DNA from: Brachyhypopomus gauderio
Lineage: Eukaryota > Chordata > Actinopteri > Gymnotiformes > Hypopomidae
Direction of reading: 5' to 3'
NCBI RefSeq assembly: GCF_052324685.1
Contig: NW_027506904.1
Coordinates: forward strand, 532,001-596,000
DNA length: 64,000 nt
Shown: in pieces, positions 24,990-46,091 of the stretch
How the letters are laid out: each line of letters begins with the position of its first letter
Numbering within the stretch: position 1 is the first letter of the stretch
The notes under the pieces: model-generated
Seen by the model: only the letters and a program-made list of their open reading frames with translations
Databases searched by the model: none
What the model was told of the DNA's origin: nothing
Position numbers and translations under genes: made by a program

Positions 24990-25140
24990 AAGCTAGGTTT
25001 ATACTTGACGCGTCGCGAGTGGCGCGGCGAAAATGACGTAATCGCGGTGGCTCCCTGTCGATTCGCGAGGTCGTGCACCTCTCGAATTTTGTAAGTTCGC
25101 GCGCGCCGTATACGGTTTCTGAATGAACCAAGTCATGTTT
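24990..25140. mobile_element. Copy of a GC-rich DNA-transposon end family
   Basis: GGTTTATACTTGACGCGTCG and the following 120 bases match, in reverse complement, the stretch at about 46740-46886 (shared blocks TTACGTAATCGC-like, GAGGTCGTGCACCTC and GAATTTTGTAA). This identifies a repeated mobile element; the TIR-like GTTTATACTT start also occurs near 46230 and 58853. The superfamily is not established. Confidence 0.6.
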
Positions 25141-25141
25141 G

Positions 25142-25776
25142 CAGTGTTGCCAACTTAGCGACTTCTAGACTTCTAGATACCTTTTGTAGTAAAAAGCGAC
25201 TAGCGGCAAATCTAGCGACTTTTTGTGGTGTTATTGTATGGAAGGCCGTTTTAACATAAAATGTAGAGACTTGGACATTTTTTTCAAAATTATTTAATCA
25301 CATTTAAAATAGTTTTATTAGATGCAGCACAATATAACTAAAAAAAGATGCCTCAATTGTCAAATTTGATCAAGCCAGTCCAAAGATATTCACATTTAAA
25401 TCGGCCCTATTTTTTTTATGCAATTAACCTAAATCTTGTGATCAAGAAATGTGCGCTAGTTTTAGCGTGTGGCCATAGTTGCCAGGTTCGCGGTTTTCAC
25501 GCCAAATTGGGCTTGTTTGAAAATCCAGCCGCGGGTAAAAATTCTGGGGTGGTGGGGTGCGGTTTTTTGGGCTACTTTTGAGTTGGGCCACCGCGGGAGT
25601 TACAAGTCAACACAAAGAATCGATCGTGATATAATACTTAATTTGTCTCCATTTTAAACACTCGCCACCCCCCCTCCCCCGTCAATAACTTTGGGCTTTG
25701 GGCTAGTTTAGGCTGCTGAAGGGCGGGTTTTACACTGACTTTGTGCGGGATATTTTTGTAGGACCTGGCAACCCTG
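25142..25776. mobile_element. Nested hAT-like MITE pair (CAGTGTTGCCA / TGGCAACCCTG)
   Basis: The left end CAGTGTTGCCAAC and the right end CCTGGCAACCCTG form a short terminal inverted repeat. A second element seems to sit inside from about 25473 (CATAGTTGCCAGG) to 25776. The inner one is flanked by GCTAGTTTTAGCRTGTGGC at about 25454-25472 and 25777-25795. I found no perfect 8-bp target duplication for the outer pair. The internal GATATAATACTTAATTTGT stretch near 25630 recurs near 30275. Confidence 0.5.
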
Positions 25777-25799
25777 GCTAGTTTTAGCATGTGGCTAGT

Positions 25800-26400
25800 C
25801 CGTGCCCACCGTTATCATGGTTCATCGAACCAACACGTTGTCTTGGGAGCCTTAAAACACTACCTTAAACTGTACAGACTGGAATAAAACTTAAGGAAAC
25901 AATAAACAAGAATATAATGTAACGGTCCACGTATCTATTAATATCTTTTGAACAGTCCCACAATGTTTTTGAACGGTCCAAACACGAAGTTAAAATTCAA
26001 CCAGGCTCAAAAAGAAACAGAAGCGCGAAATGCGAATTCTTCTAACGGGATGAGAGAAAGCGAACATTCAGTTATGTCATATTACGAAAACTCTGGGAAG
26101 AAACCTCCTACAAACCGATGAAAACAGCGATTTTTTTACCGCGAGCTTGCGATGACTGATTTCGCTTAGACAACGCGACCGGAGAAAAATGGCCACGGCT
26201 TAATCATTGTCATGCGGAAATATCCAAGTCCCTATAAAGTGGGCGTCGTCTCATTATCTGTAATTACATTCTGGATATCGAAATATTAGTTTTGACTAGT
26301 AACAATTACAATTTGTCTGCTAGTCAAAAGTGTGACGGTGTAAAATTTCAGGTTTACATTTAAAAATGTGTTGGAACTTGCTCATGTGCTCCGTTTTCTC
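25800..26400. other. fmod upstream region
   Basis: Region just before the first coding exon of fmod. It should contain the non-coding first exon and promoter, which I could not place. Parts look transposon-derived (for example the GC-rich blocks near 26150). Confidence 0.4.
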
Positions 26401-26407
26401 AGTGGCC

Positions 26408-28293
26408 ATGTGTGGCTGGATCGTGTTGCTGCTGTGGGCGGCGCTTGTTGACTTGTCTGTCACACAGCAGACCAACGCCCTGACCTGGCTCAACTACCTG
26501 CGCAACCGGGCCAACGGCCGAGGCTACGGTCAACGCCATGGCAACCTGTATGCTTCCTCCAATGCAGAGAATGAGTTGGAGGAGCTGGACTGCCCCCTGG
26601 AGTGTGACTGCCCCTCCGCCTACCCCTACGCCATGTACTGCCACAGCCGCAACCTCCAGCATGTGCCCTTCGTGCCCTCTCGTGTCAAGTACGTGTACCT
26701 GCAGAACAACCGCATCACGGGCATCACCGACGGCGTCTTTGACAACGCCACCGACCTTGTCTGGATCGTCCTCCACATGAACCAGCTCCGCTCGGACAAG
26801 ATCAGCGAGAAGATCTTCGCCAAACTGACCAAGCTGGAGCGTCTGTTCCTTCACCACAACCATCTGGAGCGTCTCCCTGAGGGTCTCCCTCATTCGCTCA
26901 GGGACCTGCGTGCCAACCATAACGCCATCTCCTCCGTGTCGGACATGGCGCTACGGGGCTTAGCGCACCTGACCGAGCTGCGTCTGCAGGGCAACGCCAT
27001 CGAGGACCTGGGCGCCGCCCTCGAGCCCTTGCGGTCACTCGCCGTCCTGGACCTGCGTGGCAACCGTCTGACGAAGCTGCCCGAGAACCTGCCTCCACGC
27101 CTAGGCCAGCTGTACCTGGAGCACAACCTCATCTCCACGCTGCCCGCCGGCTTCCTGCGGGAACGGCCCGAACTGCGTTTCGTGCGGCTGGCGCACAACC
27201 GCCTCACGGACGGTGGCATCCCGCCCGACACCTTCAACGTCTCCACACTGCTGGAGCTGGATCTGTCACACAACACACTGGAGAAGATTCCTGCCGTGAG
27301 CACCAGCCTCCAGAACCTCTACCTCCAGGCCAACCGCATCAAAGGTACCGTTATTTCAGCAGACTCCAAAAACATGCCACACTCATGCCATAATTCGGGC
27401 ATGAGGGGTTCCCTGAGGCATTCACATAAACGGACAAAACTAGACCTGGCAGAGAGCCAAGACCCAAGGCTTGTTTATTTCAAGAATACTCGGGCAAATT
27501 AGTTTTAGTCATAAATTCTCTTAAAGTAACTGCTTCCTTCAAAACATCAAAACCTGATGCTTTCTCCTTCACTATAATTTGTGGGCCAGACATTTGCATT
27601 TGTATGTTGAAGCAGTAAAACTTTCACTTAATCTCGTTTTAATGTGCAGTGGCCTCAGAGGACACGTTCAGTAGGAACTGCATTACATCACATTGTAGAC
27701 TCGCTGCCTTCCAAAACCCACACTGTCAAATTTTACCTCACTTGGCAATTTTATCATGTTTAATTGCATGATAGCTCTTTACATTTAGCCAAAATGACTA
27801 TACAAAAAACCACCACCCAAATCAATTCTTCTGTACCTGTGCTGTTTCTGAGCATTAGCAAGAATCACCGCCTTCCAGGTTTTCTGATTTCAGAAACACT
27901 GAACTTTAATACCTACCACCCAAAAACATTTTATGGTAAGTGGTTCTCAGGTATCTAGTACAGCTAGACTCTGTTCAGCCTGTGCAAACGCATGAACTTT
28001 CACAAAGTACCAACTGCTTCATGTCTGTGCTTCCACACTTCCACCAACAGGTGGCGCTGTATATGCCGTGACTACGTCACGTCCATTTTGGTGCTCGCGT
28101 CTTACACACAATGACGTTTTGTTGCTGTACCCCTTCCACAGAGTTTTCGGTCAGCAGTTTCTGTCGGGTGGTGGACATGGCCAATTACTCCAACCTGCGC
28201 GTACTGCGACTGGAAGCCAATGGGATCAGCCCCCATGACGTTTCTCCCGACGCTCTGCTGTGCCTGCGCAAAGCCACCAGCATCTACCTGTAG
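26408..28293 (+). CDS. fmod: Fibromodulin
   Basis: A secreted small leucine-rich proteoglycan (class II SLRP) that binds collagen I fibrils and modulates their assembly. Coding exons 26408-27344 and 28142-28293 join in phase to 362 aa (mammalian form ~376). A splice acceptor (TTTTCTCAG) ends at 26402, so the ATG at 26408 is preferred over the longer frame from 26366. Residues 1-20 form a hydrophobic signal peptide (MCGWIVLLLWAALVDLSVTQ). The N-terminal cysteine knot fits C-x3-C-x-C-x9-C (CPLECDC...MYC). About ten LRRs follow, including VPSRVKYVYLQNN and FDNATDLVWIVLHMNQL with a conserved N-glycosylation site, and the C-terminal ear repeat with cysteines in SSFCRVVD and LLCLRK. The tyrosine-rich, sulphated N-terminal stretch of mammalian fibromodulin is much reduced (few Tyr). 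Lumican or PRELP are less good fits. Confidence 0.93.
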
Positions 28294-28585
28294 ACCAGTG
28301 GCAGGAGAATCAGGCCAAACTCCAGCCCCGTAACCTGCTCACGACAACCGGGCCGCACAAATCCAAGCTAACCTCTTGCTTTGCCAAGGACAGATACTCC
28401 AAGCTATGATCGCTGACATTGTTAATATTGTGTCATTGATGTGGCATCTTGGTTCTCATAAAATGGACCTCCGCATCTAGTATAATTTGTAATCTACCCA
28501 CTGTGAAATACAGCACATTATGGAGAAAATACTACCTGCATGCAAATCACTGGAGTAGTTTAATACATAGGTAATCTTAGTATCT

Positions 28586-28591
28586 AATAAA
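28586..28591 (+). terminator. Candidate fmod poly(A) signal
   Basis: AATAAA about 290 bases after the stop codon. A second AATAAA near 28863 is an alternative. Confidence 0.4.
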
Positions 28592-29261
28592 TTAAATATA
28601 TATCTATGGATGCATAGAATCAGTAATACAAATGTATGTTCACTATAAGGAAGGTTAGTAGTCTATAGTCTACACTATTATAATGTTTATACATGTGCAC
28701 AGATTTCTGACCTTCACAGGGCAAGAACATTATTGTAACATGCGTGACCGATTATTACGTTCAGGTCCACGTGTTATGTAAATGAAACACCAACTGTAGC
28801 CCACAATGCTACACACTACTCAAAAACTGGAAGAGCCATAGAGCGAAGAGTATAAACATGGCAATAAAGTTTCTTGTGAACTTTAAAAGGCGCTCGTTTG
28901 TACGAACCAAGAGGAGCATCTTTGCTGTAGCCAGAATCACAATTAGGTGTGAGATCAATGTTTTACAGCCCTGTCTCCACACAGCGGAGAGACAAGTGAT
29001 GCTTAAATGCTTCCTCTTTGGCTCGAGTTCACAACTGCAGATTCGGGAGGGGACGGTCTATTCATCCAGAGGATAAAATACTGTTGCAGCATCTAGACCT
29101 TGAAGTGCAACATGAGGCTTTATGTGCATGAGTCATACAGAAGATTCTTAAATGTTCCAGATTGCTGAGGGCATTCACATGCAGTCAAACGATCCCGTTA
29201 ATACTAGATTTAAGCATTTATCATGTAAATGTGCTCATGTAAATAGCATAGTCCAGTCTAG
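28592..29261. other. Intergenic or fmod 3' UTR, no gene seen
   Basis: AT-rich sequence with no recognised exon or repeat ends. Confidence 0.4.
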
Positions 29262-29269
29262 GAAACAAG

Positions 29270-30674
29270 CAGAGGTGGGACCAAGTCAGTGTTTTGCAAG
29301 TCTCAAGTAAGTCCAAGTCTTTATACCTCAAGTCCCAAGTCAAGTCTCAAGCAAAGACACTCAAGTCAAGTCAAGTCTCGAGTCAAGACAGGCAATAGTC
29401 AAGTCAAGTCCCAAGTCTGAAACTTGGAATTTCAAGTCCTTTCGGGTCTTTTTTTTTTTTTTTTACCAATGTTGCAGGTATATTTTAAATGTAAATAATA
29501 GACATGCGTTCTTTTTTAAATCTGTATTCTCCTCAAATCTTGATAAAACATGTGCAACTGAAAACACGAAGTATAAAAAAAATTTAAATTACACCTCTTT
29601 ATTGTACAGTTCAATTTGTTAAACTTAGCTGCAAAAATATTCATACTTTAAACTACAATTTCCAGAAATAAATATTCTGTGAAAAAGTCATAAGTAGAAC
29701 TCCATGTTCAAATAAAAAGTGCTGATATTTTCACAGTACAATACAAAGAACCATAACAGCATTTTCCCTCTCTTCTCTTATCTGGTTTCTTGGAGAACAT
29801 ATGTGAGTGACACAAGACAAACAAATATAAGAACTGAACAATTAACAGGAATCTGCAACTTTAGACATTTCAGTAAACTATTCTGCATTGCATTTGCTGG
29901 CCAAAAGTCTGTATGTCATTTGTGCACGATGAATGATGTCCCCATAGCTGAAAACTCGCTCCACTTTTGACAATATATTTTTTTCTCGACGTAGATGTCT
30001 TCAAATACACAATCCATGCTGAGATAGAACTGGATATTATGATGGTGACAGAGAGAGGCTCTCTTCCCCGAGTTCAGATACAGAACCCAGGGTTGCCAAC
30101 TCTCACGCATTGAGCGTGAGACACACGCATTTGACCGTCTTCACACGCTCTCACGCCACACATCCGATTTCTCACGCCGGAAAAAAATCTAGTTTATTTA
30201 CCTCTGATCCACATCTATGATTCAATGAGTTACTTCGCTCTGGCACCAACCACTGGCGATCGATCGATCGCGATATAATACTTAATTTGTGTCCATTTTA
30301 CACCCCGCCCGGTAAAAATTTACGTTCGCCAACCCCCCATTTGATTGGTTGTGCTGCAGCTCATGCGCACACACACACGTACAGAGTGTGGAAAAGCAGA
30401 GGACTGGTCTGCGTCAGAAGGACGGAAATGAAATTAATGAGGCGCACTTTATAAATATTAATATGCGTTTTAAAATTTAGATTTGGGGTAAAAAAAAAAT
30501 CAAGTCTTTGCAAGTAAACAGGTTCAAGTCCAATTCAAGTCCCAAGTTATTGGTGTAAAAGTCCAAGTCAAGTCCAAGTCTCTGAATATTTTTTCAAGTC
30601 AAGTCAAAAGTCTTAATATTAATGACTCGAGTCTGACTCGAGTCCAAGTCATGTGACTCGAGTCCCCACCTCTG
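29270..30674. mobile_element. Non-autonomous hAT element, 8-bp TSD GAAACAAG
   Basis: Ends CAGAGGTGGG...CCCACCTCTG form a terminal inverted repeat. The flanks carry a perfect 8-bp duplication, GAAACAAG at 29262-29269 and 30675-30682, the hAT signature. The outer 200-300 bases at each end are made of AAGTC/CAAGTC repeats, a style common in fish hAT elements. Inside, from about 30093 (GGTTGCCAACTCTCACGC) there is a second, possibly nested repeat related to 25.6 kb. No transposase frame is present. Confidence 0.9.
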
Positions 30675-31267
30675 GAAACAAGAATATGTCTAATTGTCCA
30701 TACTAGGTCCAAACTACCAACAGATCTTGGTACCAACATGATTTATTAGATGCAGATGTGAGAAAATGCATCAGCCTAAGCGAAACACTCACACACCAAC
30801 ACACACACACACACACTAGCAGGGGGTTTGCATTACTGACTGGAATTTATGTAGCCCTTTATGTAGTCCTTTGCAGTTCTGCCTGTATTTTCCATTTTGG
30901 TTTACCTTTGACCCTTGTCCTTTTCTGTTTAATATCAATAAAAGCTGAAATAAAAACATATATATGGCTTATATATTAAATAAACCCATATATACAGGGG
31001 TTGGACCCATTTTGCCTTCAGAACTGCCTTAACCCTTCATGGCAAAGATTCAACAATGTACTGGAAACATTCCTCAGAGAGTCTGGTCCATATTGACATG
31101 ATAGCATCACACAGTTGCTGCAGATTTGTCGGCTGCACATCCATGATGTGAATCTCCCGTTCCACCACATCCCAAAGGTGCTCTATTGGACTGAGATCTG
31201 GTGACTGTGGAGGCCATTAGAGTACAGTGACCTCATTGTCGTGTTCAGAAAACCAGTCTGAGATGAT

Positions 31268-32165
31268 CAGTGTTGGGAATGTTACTTTAAAAAAGTAATT
31301 ATAGTTACTCACTAATTGTTCAAAAAAGTAACTGAGTTAGTAACTGAATTACTCTATAATAAAAGTAACTCGTTAAAAGGGAAAGTAACTATTTGCATTA
31401 CAGTAAAAAAAAAAAGTTATCTGCCAATGAATAAGGATTTTTTTGAAAAAAAATCAGTTGAAATGAGTAGATCAGAAAGGTGTTTAACTTTTGATATTTA
31501 TTGCACACCAACAGACCAGAGCAGGATAAAATCCTTAAAATCCCAAATCTTTGTATATATATAAAAAAGCACAAGTAAACAGTTACACTATATAAAGTGC
31601 ATTTACATCTATCAAATTAAATAAAATTCTCTCAACCTGAGACAACTTGTTTGTTCACAACAGAAGTAAACTTAACAATAAAACCTCTATTCTTAATTAA
31701 ATAAATCAAATACCCAGTCTGGTAGACATTCAGGAACTTCAAGTATTTTCCTAAATGTTTATATCGCCACCTTGAAAATGTAAATTTTTCTTCGGCTTGC
31801 TCCTGACTCGCCATTTCTGCCTCATCTCCGTTTGTGTCATGTGTCACTGGTGTGTTTCGGCACGCATGTAAAAACACTGGCTCTGATTGGCTATCATAAC
31901 GCTGCCTTAGCCAATCGCTTACTGACTTGTTAAAGTTAAACAGGTGTTACGCCGAAAACTGTGACCTATCGAGATCTGTTACTCCTCACTAACCTGGGCA
32001 GGGGTCCGCTCAGATTACTATGAGTATATCAATATATAGTAACGCGCCGCTTTTAATGACCAGTAACGTCAACGGAGTTGTAACGACAGGAAAATTTATT
32101 AATTATATTATCATGTTACTGACAAAATGATGCCGTTATTTTTAACGGCGTTATTCGCAACACTG
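31268..32165. mobile_element. hAT-derived MITE, 8-bp TSD GAGATGAT
   Basis: It begins CAGTGTTGGGAATGTTAC and ends GCGTTATTCGCAACACTG. Perfect target duplications GAGATGAT lie at 31260-31267 and 32166-32173. The 898-bp element contains the remnant of a short frame (SQEQAEEKFTFSRWRYKHL) shared with the inverted copy at 36174. It has no transposase. Confidence 0.93.
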
Positions 32166-32204
32166 GAGATGATTCACGCTTTATGACAATTTTGGTTAGT
32201 CAAG

Positions 32205-32297
32205 AGCACCTCATTCATGGCCTCAGGCCTGGGAATTGAACCCACAACCCTCCGGTTACAAGACCAGTTCCCTAACCACGAGACCATGACTGCCCAA
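32205..32297 (-). mobile_element. tRNA-derived SINE head
   Basis: On the minus strand this reads GGGCAGTCATGGTCTCGTGG, then GGTTGTGGGTTCAATTCCCA, giving a clear tRNA-like A box and B box (GGTTCAATTCC). The body and tail are missing. The same family occurs at 42975. Confidence 0.75.
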
Positions 32298-32640
32298 GGT
32301 TCGACATGTTGTGTGTTCAGAGATGCTCTTCTGCATGCCTCAGTTGTAACAAATGATTGAGTTACTGTTGCCGATCTATCAGCTTGAACCAATCTGGCCA
32401 TTCTCCTCCGCCCTCAACAATGCATTTGCACCCTCAGAACTGGCGCTCACTGTATAGTTTATTTTGTGGGCCATCCTCTGTAAACCCTAGAGGTGGTTGT
32501 ATGTGAAAATCCCAGTAGAACAGCAGTTTCTGAAATACTGGGACTAGCCCGTCCTGTACCAACATGCCACATTCGTCTTTTTAAAAACAACTGCAGCTTT
32601 CACCATAGCGGAAAAGCAACTGTTGGTTCTACATACACTT

Positions 32641-33689
32641 TGGTGTCCATTTGATGTGCAGTGAGTATAATTTAACGTGATCACTGATCTCCAGCCTGGT
32701 GACCACTCTGAGGATCTGCTAGGATGTACCCTAAACCTGGCTGACAACATATTAAATTATTTTATATCATTAATTGAAAGCCTACATTTAAAAGGCATTT
32801 TGGTCCAACTTGGGCTGAATGATCACAGGTGGGTCTTTGTAATTGTTGGCAGCATGGAAAACAAACTAATGAAAGGCCAATTCTGATTTAGCTAACAAGT
32901 GACAGACAGCCAACCTACACACTACCATGAACAAACGCTGAAAAATATTATGCATATATTAATACATATATGTATGGAAGGTCATACTGCCTCATCTGCC
33001 CAAGCAACACAGTGATGTATCAGAGACTCTTCGAAACACGCACTGCATGCATACATGTGTGTATCGGCAGTCAGCATCTGGTCTTACTTGGGCAATAATC
33101 AATCAAAAGTACAACCCCCATGTAGTCCCCACCCCACGATTGTGGAAGATATCCAAGCCACATTAAGACCACGGGGAACAGTCGGTGTAATCAACGAGGC
33201 TGCAACATGGGTGGAGTTAAGCCAAAACTTTTTTTTTTTTTAATGCACAACAGGTGGGGTTTTTTTTTTTTTTGCCTTTTCTTTACTTTTTTTCCTTTTT
33301 ATAATTTTTATAAACAAAAGCTGAACATAACATTGTAAACAACAATCAAGCTCTTCAGTAAGGTACCACTGATTTTAAAGTGCTCCCCCCAAATCTCCTC
33401 CACCCCATTGCAACTTTTTCCATTTAATTTTCTCCGCTTGGCAAACCCCATGGAACTCCCGCCTGCAGTGAACAAATAAAGGAAGAGAAAAAGAGGGTGG
33501 GGGTTAAAGGTCACACTGATCAGTGGAAACACAAACTAGGTGTAAGAGTGGACAATAGAGCGTCTGAATAAGCCGAACACTCGGGCCAGCGTCTCCACGG
33601 CTACCGAAGGAGCAACCGTGCACAGCAGCATGGTTACGCCACCAGACACGCTGGAGACGCTGGTGTGCCGTTTTACCTGAAGGGCCTCC
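32641..33689. other. Intergenic and pabpc1l 3' UTR side
   Basis: No gene seen. T-rich runs occur at 33229-33300. The pabpc1l transcript should end here on the minus strand; an ATTAAA on that strand near 33423-33428 is a possible poly(A) signal. Confidence 0.4.
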
Positions 33690-41870
<8,181 letters not shown>

Positions 41871-41876
41871 AACGTA

Positions 41877-41950
41877 TACACACACACACACACACACACA
41901 CCGCAGCACTCACACACACACACACACACACACACTCTCATACACACACT
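41877..41950. repeat. (CA)n microsatellite, interrupted
   Basis: Two CA runs separated by CCGCAGCACT, downstream of the ywhab stop. Confidence 0.95.
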
Positions 41951-42227
41951 CCTTCACTCACCCAATGTACACAACAAATATGGATCTGCTATTCAGTACT
42001 ACCATGTTATATTCACAAATAAAAATGACTGGACCTGCCGACGTCGGCAAATTCACCCTGCGAGCCCCCCAGCCCAGACCCCGTCGCTGGTGCCTGTGTG
42101 AGGGGCTTCAGTGTGTGTCTTGCTTCAGGTGGGTTTAATTTATGGGGGACAGGAGTTTAAGTGGAAATATGGGGTAGAATTGTAGAGTGGGGTGGTGTGG
42201 ATGGGGTGGGAAGGTTTGTGGAAGCCA

Positions 42228-42229
<2 letters not shown>

Positions 42230-42262
<33 letters not shown>
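42230..42262. repeat. (GT)n microsatellite
   Basis: About 16 GT dinucleotides in the ywhab 3' UTR region. Confidence 0.95.
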
Positions 42263-42264
<2 letters not shown>

Positions 42265-42324
42265 TTCGTTAAAATGAATGTGTGTGCGCGCACGCGCAGA
42301 TGTTTGGAGGTCAGTGCAGATCCT

Positions 42325-43928
<1,604 letters not shown>

Positions 43929-43949
43929 TTTCAGACTGGCAAAGACAAA

Positions 43950-45285
43950 TGGGGACAGAATGTGAGTCAATACAAAGCGGGGAGTTGTTTATTTATTTAT
44001 TTTTTTTTTGGGGGGGGGGGTAGGACAAAGCATTTCAGTTTCTGACTGAACTGTACTTAGCCACATTTGATGGTTTTCAGAATATCAAGGTATACCTTTG
44101 TGAAAATGTTGATACCTCTGTAGAGGTTATTCTAATGGTAAAAATAGCAGAAAAGTCGATTTCAGCCTCTCTGGTTTCACTGCCTGCTGCATTTGATGGC
44201 GCCCTTAACCAAGCACTTTCGGTGTAAACCTGTCACATCCTTAGATGCATCATTTAAGGGGAACATAAGCTGAACAAATGGAAAAACATCTCACCCTATT
44301 CACACATGAAACTTGTGCACTTTCTGAGGTGGATAATGAAGATTTCATAACATTGTAGAATACGTACATCGTGAAGACGATTCAATAAGATAAATCCTTA
44401 GAAATCGTGTTCTTTTGAAGTTACAGACGTAGAAAAATCTGTTTGCATTCACCAGATAATTATTATTGTGTGCGAGATCAGCGAATACGAGGGACCGTCG
44501 CAGATGGAATTTAAAATACTCTCGTTCGGCGATTAAGCAGCTTCTTAAAGCCACAAGATGTCACAAATATTACAAGGTACTAATTAGGGCATGACCCATT
44601 TAAACACCGCCGCATGTCCGATCGCTTGGGAAATGCTGTGCTGCACCGCCACGGTTAAACGAAACATGGACATGAGGGGCCGCCCTGCCACTCACAGGAC
44701 GGAACCAGCCAGTGACACGGCCAGTTCTCGACCCGCCGCGTATCTCCCAGAGAAATCTCTCCCAACAACTCGACATTTCGCGTAGTCCTCTGGATGTCCG
44801 ACCGTTAAACTGTTCAGTGCGATCTCGGCGGTCCGAATCGTCGGCGTTTCAGTCGCCTGCCGTGGGCTGCGACGTTAGCCGAGCAGCTAATCACGTTAGC
44901 ACGCGAGCTAAGCTACTTGGCGACACGTATAAAAAAAATACGCGCACCAACAAAAACGGGGGTGGCGGCGTTTGTGTAGTTTTATATAAACTACCCAGCC
45001 CACTGGGACGTCACATCACATTCTAATTCCCAAAAAAAAGGTTTAAGGGTCGCGACAACAAAACGTTTCCAGCGCGGCGCCGTTGTTGGTTTAGAGGGAG
45101 TCGGGGAGGCCTTGAGGAGGCGGGGAGTCGCCGGCCCAGCCCGCTCCTTCTCCTGCTAACGGGCTAGCCGCTGCGCTCGAGCGCCGCTAACGTCCGCGAG
45201 CGTCACCTTCGCGCTGAGGCGCCGATACCGAAGAAACGGCTGCGTGCGGCACACGGCGAGACTTGTTGTAACCGGTAACACGGAA
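43950..45285. other. ywhab intron 1 and CpG-rich flank
   Basis: No other coding exon seen. GC and CpG content rises strongly at about 45060-45260 next to the leader exon. Confidence 0.5.
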
Positions 45286-45291
45286 ACTCAC

Positions 45292-45405
45292 GTTTAGATG
45301 GCGTTTTACTCCCGCTTTTATGTAGGAAAGATACAGTCGGAGTGTCCGTCCTCCTTCTCGCTCTTCAGTCGCTCTGGGCAGTACCACTTCCGCTAAACAT
45401 GACAC
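45292..45405 (-). promoter_or_regulatory. Probable ywhab non-coding first exon and promoter
   Basis: On the minus strand the sequence ends ...CGCCATCTAAAC followed by a strong donor GTGAGT (45291-45286). The acceptor before the coding exon lies at 43937-43936. The surrounding 45060-45400 is CpG-rich, as expected for a widely expressed 14-3-3 gene. The transcript start was not determined. Confidence 0.55.
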
Positions 45406-45409
45406 ATCC

Positions 45410-46083
45410 GCTTCCTACACACCGTGCCAACGCGAGCTTATCAACCAGCTAGTTGTACATTTATCTGGGAGAAAGCCCCTAAATTACTGAATTACGGTTA
45501 TTTCCTTTCACAAAAATCGCTGCTTTTGTACAAATGGCCAAAAAAATGCTCACCAGCAATTTATTGGTTGCGCTGTTTGCGCGACATGGACAAATTGTAC
45601 CGTGTAAAGTTATTTTTGGATTTACTGAATAATCTCCACAGCGGTGTTGTCATTTGAAGAGCATGTTGAAAACAATATCATTATACTTACAACAAAAATG
45701 TCTGCACTTTAAAATTCATTGCCAATAGTGTAGAGTATATTACTCAATCACCACATTACATTTTTACACAAAGATGAAATGTCTAGATTCTAACTGCTTG
45801 TCAAGGTACAGTTTGTACTGGAAACAAACTGATATAAAGACAACCTTTTCCCCACCAGTTTCCAATTGGCCATTAATACAATGTTTTAATACCTTTGAAT
45901 TACTTTGTGGAGGTAGGAAAAATACCAAAGGGGCTTGTCCAAAGTCATTCAGTTTAAAGAATGTCCACAAAAAAAGGCAAATGAACAAAATGACAGACAT
46001 ACTGAAGGCTGAACTCAGAGTTGATCTGGCCCCAGCAGACTCATTTCAGTGGCCTGTAGGCAATCTTCATGCTCTTGAGTAGG
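45410..46083. other. Intergenic, nothing recognised
   Basis: AT-rich sequence upstream of ywhab with no conserved exons. Confidence 0.45.
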
Positions 46084-46091
46084 CTATAGAC

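Larger units (their letters stand above)
31000..32640. mobile_element. High-copy teleost DNA-transposon-like repeat, interrupted
   Basis: Segments such as GGTGCTCTATTGGACTGAGA, GACTGTGGAGGCCATTAG and, further on, TTCGACATGTTGTGTGTTCA and AGAACAGCAGTTTCTGAAAT belong to a well-known repeated fish sequence that I recognise by its wording but cannot name securely. It is interrupted by the hAT element at 31268-32165 and by a tRNA-type SINE at about 32205-32297. Removing the hAT element and one target copy restores the continuous host wording AGTCTGAGATGATTCACGCT. Confidence 0.6.

Noticed and set aside
26366..26407. Upstream ATG at 26366 as the fmod start
   Set aside because: A strong splice acceptor (TTTTCTCAG) ends at 26402, so those codons are intronic; the ATG at 26408 directly starts a good signal peptide.
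26399..27303. Long minus-strand frames opposite fmod
   Set aside because: They are shadows of the GC-rich fmod coding exon and lack conserved motifs.
32205..32297. A functional tRNA gene
   Set aside because: A and B boxes are present but the sequence does not close into a cloverleaf and matches a SINE head also seen at 42975.
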